Assembly: GCF_018336935.1 (NCBI RefSeq)
Contig: NZ_CP068771.1
Coordinates: 3,038,001 to 3,102,000 of the forward strand
Reading direction: 5' to 3'
DNA from: Serratia plymuthica
Lineage (GTDB): Bacteria; Pseudomonadota; Gammaproteobacteria; Enterobacterales; Enterobacteriaceae
Length of the DNA stretch: 64,000 nt
The translations under genes were made by a program, and so were the position numbers. This document shows, in pieces, positions 52,954-60,540 of this stretch; within the stretch, counting starts at the first letter, position 1; each line of letters opens with the position of its first letter. The notes beneath the pieces were generated by a model, which ran no database searches, had not been told where the DNA came from, and saw nothing but the letters and a program-made list of their open reading frames with translations.

Positions 52954-54122
52954 ACAACCGGTTAAATATTGGTCTGATTGGCTCTGGTTTCATGGGGCAG
53001 GCGCATGCCGACGCGTATCGCCGCGCAGCGATGTTCTATCACAATCTGCCAAAGCGTCCGTATCTCTATGCGCTGGCCGATCAAAACCAGAAGATGGCAG
53101 AGGTCAATGCCGCCAAATTTGGCGCAGAGAAGGCCTATGGCGATTGGCGTGAGTTGGTGAAGGATCCGCAAGTGGACATCGTCGATATCACCTCTCCCAA
53201 CCATCTGCATTATGAAATGGCCATGGCGGCGATTGCGGCGGGTAAGCATGTTTACTGTGAAAAACCCCTGGCGGTCAGTGAGCAACAAGCGCGTGAAATG
53301 ACCACTGCGGCAACGCAAGCCGGAGTGAAAACCATGGTGGCCTTTAATAACATAAAAACCCCCGCCGCGCTGTTGGCCAAACAGATTATCGAACGCGGTG
53401 ACATAGGTACCCCCGTTCGTTTCCGTGGCACCTTTGACCAGGGATTTTACAACGATCCCCTCCTGCCCTGGTCCTGGCGCTGCTCGAAAACGCTGGGTGG
53501 CAGCGGCGCTCTGGGCGATCTGGGCGCGCATACGCTCTCAATAGCGCAATTCCTGATGGGCGGGGTCCGTCAGGTGACAGCCAATGCGCAAACCTTCATG
53601 ACCCAACGGCCGGTGCCGCAGGCTGATGCCGGTTATGCCAGTAAAATCGACAGCAGTGCAGAATGGCGCGAAGTGGAAAATGACGATCAGATACAGTGTC
53701 TGGTGAATTTCGACAGCGGCGCCTCCGGCGTGATTGAAGCCTCGCGCATTGCTGCCGGGCGCATTTTTGGCGTCTATTGGGAAGTCTCCGGCACTGAAGG
53801 GACCCTTTACATGGACGGCGAGCGCTTCAACGAACTGCAGGTTTACCGTTTTAACGATCACCCGCACGATCGCGGTTTCAAGACGTTGTATGCCGGTAGC
53901 CAAATCCCCTCCTACGCCGGTTTCTTTGGTTTCGACTTTGGCGGCGGCGGCCTGGGCTATTTCGATGTGAAAGTTATCGAAGTACATGATTTGGTTCAGG
54001 GGATTTGCAGTGACGGCGACTGTTATCCCAACTTCGCTTTCGGTCTGGAAAACCAACGCATTCTGTCCGCCATTGAGACGTCAATGGCTAATCATTCCTG
54101 GATTGACGTGATAAAAGATTAA
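52950..54122 (+). CDS. Gfo/Idh/MocA family oxidoreductase
   Basis: A 390-residue NAD(P)-dependent sugar or cyclitol dehydrogenase. The Rossmann motif is IGLIGSGFMGQAHADAYRRA, and the family EKP motif with its Lys is HVYCEKPLAVSEQQARE; a C-terminal beta-sheet domain follows. It overlaps the IolE-like gene by ATGA, so the two are translated as a pair, an inosose-type product/substrate link. It differs from the IolG-like and 54132 paralogues, implying three different oxidation steps or substrates. Confidence 0.85.
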   Translation: MNNRLNIGLIGSGFMGQAHADAYRRAAMFYHNLPKRPYLYALADQNQKMAEVNAAKFGAEKAYGDWRELVKDPQVDIVDITSPNHLHYEMAMAAIAAGKHVYCEKPLAVSEQQAREMTTAATQAGVKTMVAFNNIKTPAALLAKQIIERGDIGTPVRFRGTFDQGFYNDPLLPWSWRCSKTLGGSGALGDLGAHTLSIAQFLMGGVRQVTANAQTFMTQRPVPQADAGYASKIDSSAEWREVENDDQIQCLVNFDSGASGVIEASRIAAGRIFGVYWEVSGTEGTLYMDGERFNELQVYRFNDHPHDRGFKTLYAGSQIPSYAGFFGFDFGGGGLGYFDVKVIEVHDLVQGICSDGDCYPNFAFGLENQRILSAIETSMANHSWIDVIKD

Positions 54123-54131
54123 GGAGCCGCT

Positions 54132-55163
54132 ATGTTTCCCTCTTTTTTGCCCACGCCTCGCAGCCAACCTGCAGCCTCTATCCCGTCACTAGGATGGGGA
54201 ATTATTGGCCCCGGCTGGATCGCCGAACGTTTCGTGAAATCGCTGAAAGAACAGAGCCGGCAACGGATACTGGCCGTCGCTTCCCGCTCCCAGGAAAAGG
54301 CAGATCGCTTCGCTGCAGCCTGGGGTATTCCATCGGCATACGGCGATGTGAATGACATGCTTGCTCGCGACGACATCGATGCTGTCTACGTCGCTACGCC
54401 GCATAACCATCATTTCCCGGATGGCTGCCGGGTACTGAGAGCGGGCAAGCATGTCCTGATCGAAAAGCCCTTCGCGCTTAACGCCCGCGAAGGGGCTGCG
54501 CTGCAAGAGCTGGCACGGTTGCACGGCAAACTGGCGATGGAGGCGATGTGGTGCGATTACCTGCCCAAATATGATGTCATCCGCCAATTGCTGGAAGATG
54601 GCGTATTAGGCGATGTGCACACGTTACTGGCCGACCATGGCGAGTTTTTCACCCCCGACCACCGTATTTTTAACGCGGATTTGGCCGGCGGCCCAATGAT
54701 GGATCTCGGCAGTTACCTGGTCTCATTCAGCGTCCTGATAGGCGGCGCTCCCCGGGAGATTATTGCGCGGGGTGAGCCGGCCCCGGGTGGGATCAATGGT
54801 CAAACCTCAATGCTGTTCACCCATGACAGCGGGCTGCACAGCGTACTGAATACCACGCTACTCGGTAACACTCCGGGCGGCGCCGTCGTGGCGGGACGGG
54901 ATGCCACCCTCACCCTCGACGGGCAATTCTATGCGCCGGGTCACTTTTCGTTGACTGCCAGCCAGGGCGGAAAAACACTGCATTGGGAAGAGCCGCTCAA
55001 CCGTTACGCACAGCTGTTCCATCAAGCGGAACATTTTGCCTGGTGCGTCGGTCAGGGGGTAACCGACTCGACAATCCGTCCACTAAGCCGGGTTCTGACA
55101 ACGTTAAACGCCATGGATGAAGTGAGACGTCAGGTGGGCGTGGTTTTCAACGAGGAGCGTTGA
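54132..55163 (+). CDS. Gfo/Idh/MocA family oxidoreductase
   Basis: A 343-residue dehydrogenase with GWGIIGPGWIAERFVKSLKE as the cofactor motif, YVATPHNHHFPDGCRVL and HVLIEKPFALNAREGAALQE with the catalytic-region Lys. It resembles the trans-dihydrodiol/D-xylose dehydrogenase-like subgroup more than IolG. It follows the preceding gene by 9 bases with AAGGAG and is probably the last gene of this operon. A strong bidirectional hairpin comes next. Confidence 0.83.
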   Translation: MFPSFLPTPRSQPAASIPSLGWGIIGPGWIAERFVKSLKEQSRQRILAVASRSQEKADRFAAAWGIPSAYGDVNDMLARDDIDAVYVATPHNHHFPDGCRVLRAGKHVLIEKPFALNAREGAALQELARLHGKLAMEAMWCDYLPKYDVIRQLLEDGVLGDVHTLLADHGEFFTPDHRIFNADLAGGPMMDLGSYLVSFSVLIGGAPREIIARGEPAPGGINGQTSMLFTHDSGLHSVLNTTLLGNTPGGAVVAGRDATLTLDGQFYAPGHFSLTASQGGKTLHWEEPLNRYAQLFHQAEHFAWCVGQGVTDSTIRPLSRVLTTLNAMDEVRRQVGVVFNEER

Positions 55164-55166
55164 GCC

Positions 55167-55190
55167 GGTAGCCCCGCCAATGGGGCTACC
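55167..55190. terminator. Bidirectional hairpin between convergent genes
   Basis: GGTAGCCCC (55167-55175) pairs perfectly with GGGGCTACC (55182-55190), six-base loop. It lies in the 34-base gap between convergent stop codons; T tracts are weak. Confidence 0.6.
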
Positions 55191-55197
55191 CTAAGGA

Positions 55198-56205
55198 TTA
55201 AGCCAATTGCGCCACCGCGACAAACTGCCCGGTTCGCAATGAAGTCACGGCCGCTTCGGCGATGGCCTGCGCTTGCAGGCCATCCAGCAGCCCCGGCAGA
55301 TCGGGCACGGACTCACCCGCCAGATGGCGAACAAAGGCATCCAGATGCCTGTAATAGGTATCTTGCACCCTGCTGAACCAATCGCCCCACAGTCCCGGTT
55401 GAATGCGCTGGTTGCCGCGCCAGAGTGTAGCGCCCTGCGGCGACTGGCTGCCTGACTCCAGCACGCCTTCCGGCCCCATCAGATTAATTCGCTCGTCATA
55501 GCCGTGGCCGGTACGCCGAGTGTTGTCCAATTGCGCCAAGGCTCCCGACTGCATTCTCATCATCAGGACGGAGGTATCGACATCGCCAAATTCGGCTATT
55601 TCCGGTAGCGCCAGCGCGGCCCCCATCGCAGCGACAGTGTGAACTTCATCCGCGGTGAGAAAACGCAGCAGGTCAAAGAAGTGGATCGCCTGGTCACGCA
55701 TCTGCCCGCCTGAGCTACGCAGATAACTGAGCGGCGGCATTTCAGAGGCTCGGCACACCATCTGTATCAGCTCAAGGTTACCGATGACGCCTTGTTCCAC
55801 CTGGCGTCGCAACTGTTGATGACTGTGATCGAAACGGCGGTTGAATCCCACCGTTACGGGGACGTTTAACGGCAAGACTTTTTCCACAACCTCGCGGGCG
55901 CGGGACAAAGACAGGTCAATGGGTTTTTCGCAGTAAACCGCTTTGCCGGCGCGGGCAGCGGCTTCCAACAATTCCGCATGCGACGGCGTAGCGCTGGCAA
56001 TCAAAACGGCATCGATGGCATCGCTGTTAATCGCGTGCGCAACCGTCACCGCGCGAGCGCCGTATTGGCTTGCCAACGCCTCCGCGCGGCTGTGATCGAC
56101 ATCCGCCACCATCGCCAATTCTGTTTCTGGGTGCCGCACAATGCTGGCGGCATGAACCTGCCCGATGAATCCACTACCGAGTAAAGCAAAACGTTGTTTA
56201 GCCAT
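55198..56205 (-). CDS. IolG-like inositol 2-dehydrogenase (Gfo/Idh/MocA)
   Basis: A 335-residue dehydrogenase with FALLGSGFIGQVHAASIVRH and the EKP motif AVYCEKPIDLSLSRAREVVE, plus the inositol-dehydrogenase-like GFNRRFDHSHQQLRR and MRDQAIHFFDLLRFL. Among the three paralogues this most resembles IolG. It oxidises the ring hydroxyl of an inositol to the inosose. GGAGA precedes the ATG. It diverges from the LacI gene and shares with it the 104-base region holding the candidate operator. Confidence 0.83.
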   Translation of the reverse strand: MAKQRFALLGSGFIGQVHAASIVRHPETELAMVADVDHSRAEALASQYGARAVTVAHAINSDAIDAVLIASATPSHAELLEAAARAGKAVYCEKPIDLSLSRAREVVEKVLPLNVPVTVGFNRRFDHSHQQLRRQVEQGVIGNLELIQMVCRASEMPPLSYLRSSGGQMRDQAIHFFDLLRFLTADEVHTVAAMGAALALPEIAEFGDVDTSVLMMRMQSGALAQLDNTRRTGHGYDERINLMGPEGVLESGSQSPQGATLWRGNQRIQPGLWGDWFSRVQDTYYRHLDAFVRHLAGESVPDLPGLLDGLQAQAIAEAAVTSLRTGQFVAVAQLA

Positions 56206-56273
56206 TCTTTTCTCTCCAGAAAACGTGATTGAACGTTGTCAAAATACCTGCGATAACTACACTGACTAAACAT

Positions 56274-56295
56274 CCATTTTGATGGACATCCATCA
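56274..56295. promoter_or_regulatory. Candidate LacI operator, IolG-like/LacI divergent promoter
   Basis: TGATGGACATCCATCA (56280-56295) has perfect seven-base arms identical to the site at 51948-51963. An overlapping CCATTTTGATGG (56274-56285) adds a third half-site. It lies 15 bases before the LacI start and 75 bases before the IolG-like start. Confidence 0.65.
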
Positions 56296-56309
56296 TTCAG
56301 AGAGAGACG

Positions 56310-57329
56310 ATGAAGAGCATTTCGCTTGAAACGCTGGCTAAGCAGATTGGCGTGGGTGTCGCCACTGTGGATCGTGTATTAAACGAACGCGGGGGTGTAT
56401 CTCCGGCGACGACCCGTAAAGTGCTTCAGGCTGCGCGTGAGGCCGGGTTGAAGCGGATTCTGCCGGAGGAACATCGTTTCCCGTGGCAAATCGAAGTTTT
56501 CCTCAGCGCCAACGACTCCTTCTTTTTTCAGCAACTGGCGCAAGATTTTGCGCACGTTGCCGATGTACTGGGCTATCGCCGCCTGACGCTGCATCGAACA
56601 TTTGTCCCGGAGTCCCGGCCGGAAAAACTGGCGCAACTCATCGTCAACGGCAGTAAAAAGCGGCATGCGCTGATCGTTTTCGGCAATGAACATCCGGTGA
56701 TATACCAAGCGCTGGAGCAATGCCGGGAAAGAAACGTTCCCGTGATGACACTAGCCACCGATCTTCCGGGTGCCGCCCGATTGTGCCATGTCGGGATAAA
56801 CCAGTTACAGGCGGGGCGCACTGCCGGGATGATGATGGGCCGTATGGTGCAACGGACTGGAGAAGTATTGATACTCAGCGGGCGCACGGATTACAGTGCC
56901 CACCGCTTGCGTATTCAGGGGTTCCGTGAGGTGCTGGCGCAACGCTTTCCACAATTGCAACTGCGTGAGCCCTTGGCGGGGCAAGAAGATCGGGCAACGA
57001 TCACCCGCCTGCTGGAGAAGTCGCTCAGCCAAAACGGCAACCTGGCAGGCATTTACAATACCGGTTTGGGGAACACGCAAGTCGGTGAAGCGTTGGCGCG
57101 TCATCGCCGCTACGGAGAATGTTGCTGGATCACGCATGAACGTTATGCCACGACGCGCGAGCAGTTGGCAAAAGGTGGGCTGGCGTTAACCTTGGACCAG
57201 AATACCCGCCAGCATGCCCAACTGGCGATCGACCTGATTTTGCGGCACCTCGAACAGGGCATCCAGCCCCATACTTACGCCGACGGCAAGGTCGATTTTA
57301 TTCTCTATACCTCGGAGAATGTCGAATGA
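56310..57329 (+). CDS. LacI-family regulator of the cyclitol cluster
   Basis: A 339-residue repressor: the LacI helix-turn-helix (ISLETLAKQIGVGVATVDRV followed by LNERGGVSPATTRKV) and a periplasmic-binding-type effector domain (INQLQAGRTAGMMMGRMVQR; SGRTDYSAHRLRIQGFREVL). The palindrome TGATGGA-N2-TCCATCA occurs both in its own divergent promoter and before the IolE-like operon, so it probably represses both and responds to an inositol-like inducer. It lies at the end of the cluster; the region after it is non-coding. Confidence 0.85.
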   Translation: MKSISLETLAKQIGVGVATVDRVLNERGGVSPATTRKVLQAAREAGLKRILPEEHRFPWQIEVFLSANDSFFFQQLAQDFAHVADVLGYRRLTLHRTFVPESRPEKLAQLIVNGSKKRHALIVFGNEHPVIYQALEQCRERNVPVMTLATDLPGAARLCHVGINQLQAGRTAGMMMGRMVQRTGEVLILSGRTDYSAHRLRIQGFREVLAQRFPQLQLREPLAGQEDRATITRLLEKSLSQNGNLAGIYNTGLGNTQVGEALARHRRYGECCWITHERYATTREQLAKGGLALTLDQNTRQHAQLAIDLILRHLEQGIQPHTYADGKVDFILYTSENVE

Positions 57330-57342
57330 CTGCGCTTCAGAA

Positions 57343-57378
57343 CGCTGATTGAAAGCCGCGTAATTGCCGTGCCATGAT
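57343..57378 (+). repeat. 36-bp promoter-like element, copy 2
   Basis: Matches the element upstream of the IolE-like gene (51875-51910) at 30 of 36 positions, starting 14 bases after the LacI stop codon. TTGAAA (57349-57354) and CATGAT (57373-57378) could be promoter boxes with an 18-base spacer. Confidence 0.55.
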
Positions 57379-57400
57379 GGCTGAAAGCCAGGGAGGCTCA

Positions 57401-57486
57401 ATGAAAGTGGTTAACGTATCAAGAACATCAAACCCATGCTAAACGCCACCTTAATGCGGTATTTTCTGGCGCTGTGCTTATTATAG
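57401..57486 (+). other. Two tiny overlapping reading frames, possible relic gene start
   Basis: An ATG at 57401 preceded by GGGAGG opens a 13-residue peptide (MKVVNVSRTSNPC). A second frame opens at 57436, overlaps it by seven bases, and encodes 16 hydrophobic residues (MLNATLMRYFLALCLL). The site and promoter-like element upstream suggest a once longer gene, for example a transporter of the cluster, now lost. A leader peptide is another option. Confidence 0.25.
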
Positions 57487-57725
57487 CGACCCTCATTTCT
57501 TTCTCATGCCTCCTTATCAATCACCATGTTGTTGTGATCCAATAAATGGAGGTTGAATTTTCTTTTTTTCCTCTTCTTTTTCTGCGTAATATTTTTTAAT
57601 CAAACAGGGTTAGAAATACTTTCAGGAACTAATAATCCAGTAGCCATATACGAATGGGGCACTCAGTAAATCTTGCAGACTACGCCAATTAAATCATCCC
57701 TCTTTAAAAAATTCACATGTAGAAA

Positions 57726-57756
57726 ACCCCCGTCTAAAAGGCGGGGGGTATTTTTT
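57726..57756 (+). terminator. Bidirectional intrinsic terminator
   Basis: A GC stem of CCCCCG (57727-57732) with CGGGGG (57742-57747) is flanked by T runs on the plus strand (57751-57756) and A residues on the left, so it can act on both strands. Confidence 0.7.
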
Positions 57757-58079
57757 ATCGCAGGGAGTCGCCTTGGCAATCGGAACTAGTCCACCTCCAC
57801 CTACCCACCCTAAATACCATATTTCTCCGCCTCGCAAATCGACGTTTTCTGATGTTTTTCGCATACTGAAAAAATGAATAGATACTCAAAGCAAACAAAA
57901 AAAACGCCAAAAAAACCAGACTCATTTTCACCTTCCCTGGGCACCCTTTACTGGCCCTCTTTATTTATAACAATAAAAACACATGATGCCGTGGCCGACA
58001 TTACTCCCCTTGATTATCTTTATCACCAAGTCGATAGTCTTTTTAACCAGCGTCGAAAAAACACCATAACTAATAAAAA

Positions 58080-58625
58080 TCAAGAATATTCCACCTCTTG
58101 GGACAGCAACCAGTAAATAAACTCATGATGTCGGTTCAACATTAATTTTCTCATTACCGATCGTTTATGGCTATGCACCGTTTTGACGCTCACGCCCAGC
58201 ACTCTGGCGGTTTGCGACTGGTCAAACCCTCTTCTGAGGTAATTCACCACCTGACGCTCACGGCGTGTAAAAGGCGGATATTCAAAACGATCCGCAAGTC
58301 GGGTATTACTCAGCGTATCGGCCAACAGTTTGAACAATTTCTCAGGGCTATCCGTTCGATACAGCACGCAGAACGCTTCATGCGCGGTCACCGGCCTTTC
58401 CTCTATGGTGACAATAGGCGGGCCCCCTGCATCATAGGCCGCTCTGCGCCAGCGCTGGGCGATGCGCCTTGATGAAATGAACATCACATCAGGCCGCACC
58501 GTTGCATCCTGCTTTAAAAAACAAATGGCCTTATTATTGGTTTTGGCGTATTCGTTTATGCTGCTTTGCAGACCCGCGGAAAAGTAGCTATTGTCATCAT
58601 CAATGATGATATTGATTGCCTTCAT
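58080..58625 (-). CDS. LuxR-type regulator, possibly of the fimbrial operon
   Basis: A 181-residue protein with a C-terminal LuxR/FixJ helix-turn-helix (TRRERQVVNYLRRGFDQSQT and GVSVKTVHSHKRSVMRKLML) and a short N-terminal part starting MKAINIIIDDDNSYFSAGLQ, resembling a degenerate receiver domain. GAGAGG precedes the ATG. It follows the adhesin gene on the same strand by 157 bases, the usual position of LuxR-type regulators (FimW-like) at the end of enterobacterial fimbrial clusters. Its role as fimbrial regulator is inference. Confidence 0.82.
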   Translation of the reverse strand: MKAINIIIDDDNSYFSAGLQSSINEYAKTNNKAICFLKQDATVRPDVMFISSRRIAQRWRRAAYDAGGPPIVTIEERPVTAHEAFCVLYRTDSPEKLFKLLADTLSNTRLADRFEYPPFTRRERQVVNYLRRGFDQSQTARVLGVSVKTVHSHKRSVMRKLMLNRHHEFIYWLLSQEVEYS

Positions 58626-58659
58626 CCTTAACCTCTCAAATAGTAACAGTGCCGTAGAG

Positions 58660-58704
58660 TCTGCAATAAAATGCAGAGTCTGCCTGCCGTCATGTCGACA
58701 GGCA
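58660..58704 (-). repeat. Two hairpins before the LuxR-type gene
   Basis: TCTGCA (58660-58665) with TGCAGA (58672-58677), and TGCCTG (58681-58686) with CAGGCA (58699-58704), plus a repeated GAGTCTGC. They lie between the adhesin and LuxR genes, in the leader of the latter, and may end the fimbrial transcript or regulate the next gene. Confidence 0.35.
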
Positions 58705-58782
58705 TGAAGTTTCCCCGTATTTTTGAACAGCCAGTAGCGGATTTGTTATCCTGACAGGTGACGCAAACCACTCTATAAATGC

Positions 58783-59745
58783 TTAATAAGAATTTATGAT
58801 GAGAATGCCATTACCGCTGAACGGCCCCTCTTCGACATTACCGACGGTATGCAAGGTTGACTCCAAATCAATAGCTGTACCGCCCGTCGGAATAGTAATT
58901 TTCTTGCCGGTGATACCAGGCACGCCATCTACTGTGACGGTGGAGTAAAGGCTGCCGTCGCCTTTTAACATGATTTTTTCATTGGCATTATTGCTCACCA
59001 CCGATACTTCCGCGTTAGCCGGGTAGGTGCAGGAGATGCGGAAGCTCTCTCTTTTCCTATGGCCATTCACCTCGTCGGTTCCTAACTGACCGTGATCCAG
59101 CGTTACGGCGCCCGCATCAATGTTGCATTCATTATTGGGCGGGGTCGGGCCAATACAGCCTTGCCCGGGAAACGAGTAATAATAAGAAGAGGAAACATAA
59201 CTATAAACCAATGCATGACAGACTTTTGAATAGGCTTCCCATTTATTCTTAATAATGCAAATTTTTTCATCAAAACCAGGGTCACAATAAGACCTCTGTT
59301 GGCCATACCCTTTACTCTCCATGCCAACGCTCAGTTTTTTACTTCCATTTTGACTTAGATAAGTATACAACTCCCCCATGGTCTTCTGAGTCTTAATTCC
59401 ATGATGAGTACTCGTATCCCAATGCGGAGTCGAGTGTGATTGAAAATATTCCTGCGGATATCGTGCGTAATTATGGTAAGGGCCAAATATTATTATACAA
59501 CCTTTATTATAACAAGGGTTCGGCGTCGGGTCATTGAAATCGATACTCACCAGTCGCCCTAAAGCCCCATGACCAGCAGAAATCGCCTGATTAATCGACC
59601 CATCGACGACAGGTGCGTTTACGGTCTCCCAAACCATGCCTGCACTGGCTTTAACGGTAAAAAAAGCCATAAAAAAAGAAAACAAAACAAATTTGCTCAT
59701 CCATGCAAGCTTATTTTTAAAAAAACATAAATTATAATAATTCAT
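58783..59745 (-). CDS. MrpH-like fimbrial tip adhesin
   Basis: A 320-residue exported protein. The signal segment (KFVLFSFFMAFFTVKASA, cleaved near residue 35) precedes a receptor-binding half with several His (HNYARYPQ; SHSTPHWDTSTHHG, residues 91-115), where Mrp-type adhesins bind zinc. A C-terminal pilin half follows (NECNIDAGAVTLDHGQLG to GNGILIINSY) and would join the pilus by donor-strand exchange. The ATG at 59745 follows AGAGG. Codon use is markedly AT-richer than in the upstream pilin genes, typical of exchanged adhesins. Receptor unknown. Confidence 0.75.
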   Translation of the reverse strand: MNYYNLCFFKNKLAWMSKFVLFSFFMAFFTVKASAGMVWETVNAPVVDGSINQAISAGHGALGRLVSIDFNDPTPNPCYNKGCIIIFGPYHNYARYPQEYFQSHSTPHWDTSTHHGIKTQKTMGELYTYLSQNGSKKLSVGMESKGYGQQRSYCDPGFDEKICIIKNKWEAYSKVCHALVYSYVSSSYYYSFPGQGCIGPTPPNNECNIDAGAVTLDHGQLGTDEVNGHRKRESFRISCTYPANAEVSVVSNNANEKIMLKGDGSLYSTVTVDGVPGITGKKITIPTGGTAIDLESTLHTVGNVEEGPFSGNGILIINSY

Positions 59746-59809
59746 GGATACCTCTTGAATAATCACCGGTGCATTAAAAATAAAATAAGCCCGAACGCTA
59801 ACCCAATCA

Positions 59810-60007
59810 TTAACCCGCATTCAGGTTAACGCGCACACAGAAAAAATTGCCCTGTGTGTCATTACGCCTTGATGCCAACTGACACCCTAAATCGCCATAC
59901 CCTTCTCGCCCAATGATCACCTTACGTATCGAACCTTTCACGCCACCCACGCCGGTTTCCTGCAACCCGGCGTGGGCCGCCCAGTTGCAGGAACCGTTAT
60001 TACTCAT
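59810..60007 (-). CDS. Putative 65-residue ORF between pilin and adhesin
   Basis: A frame of 65 residues (starting MSNNGSCNWAAHAGLQETGV) overlaps the pilin stop by eight bases and ends 64 bases before the adhesin. It has no signal peptide, so it is not a pilus subunit. Its first third is occupied by two interleaved 10-bp inverted repeats, and the ribosome site is weak. I think an RNA structure is at least as likely as a protein. Low confidence. Confidence 0.3.
   Translation of the reverse strand: MSNNGSCNWAAHAGLQETGVGGVKGSIRKVIIGREGYGDLGCQLASRRNDTQGNFFCVRVNLNAG
59946..59993 (-). promoter_or_regulatory. Interleaved inverted repeats, possible RNA switch
   Basis: On the mRNA strand: TTCCTGCAAC, seven bases, CCCACGCCGG, GTTGCAGGAA, one base, CCGGCGTGGG. 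First and third blocks pair perfectly (10 bp), as do second and fourth (10 bp). The order is that of an H-type pseudoknot, but the one-base last loop makes both stems forming at once unlikely, so the two are probably alternatives. Lies between pilin and adhesin. Confidence 0.6.
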
Positions 60008-60527
60008 ACTCCGCAGTTAACGTCGCCGCGCCGGTAAAATTGGCCCCCACCAAAATGGTGCTTGGGCGCGCAATAGGCACCGCGTACAGTTTCGTCGGGT
60101 TGGCGGCATCAATAATCAGTTTGGTATCGCTGACGTAGGTGGTATCGCTCGCACCTTGCGTGATGCGCAGCCCAAGGTTCGGCAAGCTGGATTGCAGTGG
60201 TTTACCGTCTCCCCAGGACACTGGCGCAAAGCTCAGCTTCACTTTCAGATCGCCGGCATTCGGCGAACCGCCGCTACAGGAAACGCTGTACGGGATTTCC
60301 ATTTTTTTGTAAGCGACACCGTCAATTTTATTGATGACGACGTTGGCAAAATCCACGCTAATGTCTTTGCCATCATTCAGCGTACAGGCCGGTTGCTCCA
60401 CCAACGTCCCGTTGAACTTGACGTTCACCGCTTGCGCAGGCTCCAGGCTCAGCATACCCAGACAGAGCGCTGCCGCTATGCCAGAGAAACGCGTCACCTT
60501 CATTTTTTCCATATTCATTATCTTCAT
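60000..60527 (-). CDS. Fimbrial minor pilin
   Basis: A 175-residue exported pilin of the type 1/Mrp family. The signal peptide (SGIAAALCLGMLSLEPAQA) is followed by NVKFNGTLVEQPACTLNDGK with the first Cys, a second Cys in SVSCSGG forming the disulfide, and the terminal beta-strand GAATLTAEYE with the penultimate Tyr needed for chaperone docking. I start at the ATG at 60527, six bases after AAGGAG. It is the third pilin gene in the operon order and closest to the adhesin. Confidence 0.85.
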   Translation of the reverse strand: MKIMNMEKMKVTRFSGIAAALCLGMLSLEPAQAVNVKFNGTLVEQPACTLNDGKDISVDFANVVINKIDGVAYKKMEIPYSVSCSGGSPNAGDLKVKLSFAPVSWGDGKPLQSSLPNLGLRITQGASDTTYVSDTKLIIDAANPTKLYAVPIARPSTILVGANFTGAATLTAEYE

Positions 60528-60540
60528 GTTCATCTCCTTA

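Larger units (their letters stand above)
57330..58079. other. 750-base AT-rich gap after the cyclitol cluster
   Basis: No full-length gene is seen. It holds the second 36-bp promoter-like element (57343-57378), two tiny overlapping reading frames with a good ribosome site (57401-57486), and an intrinsic terminator at 57726-57756. Some frames of 60 to 80 residues exist, but their lysine- and asparagine-rich composition and lack of a ribosome site argue against coding. Confidence 0.5.

Noticed and set aside
57726..57756. Possible attachment site or insertion-sequence end in the 57.3-58.1 kb gap
   Set aside because: No direct repeats, integrase, transposase or tRNA nearby; the palindrome is a terminator.
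57874..58116. 80-residue plus-strand reading frame in the gap left of the LuxR-type gene
   Set aside because: Lysine- and asparagine-rich, no ribosome site, overlaps the LuxR-type gene's end, and resembles translated AT-rich spacer.
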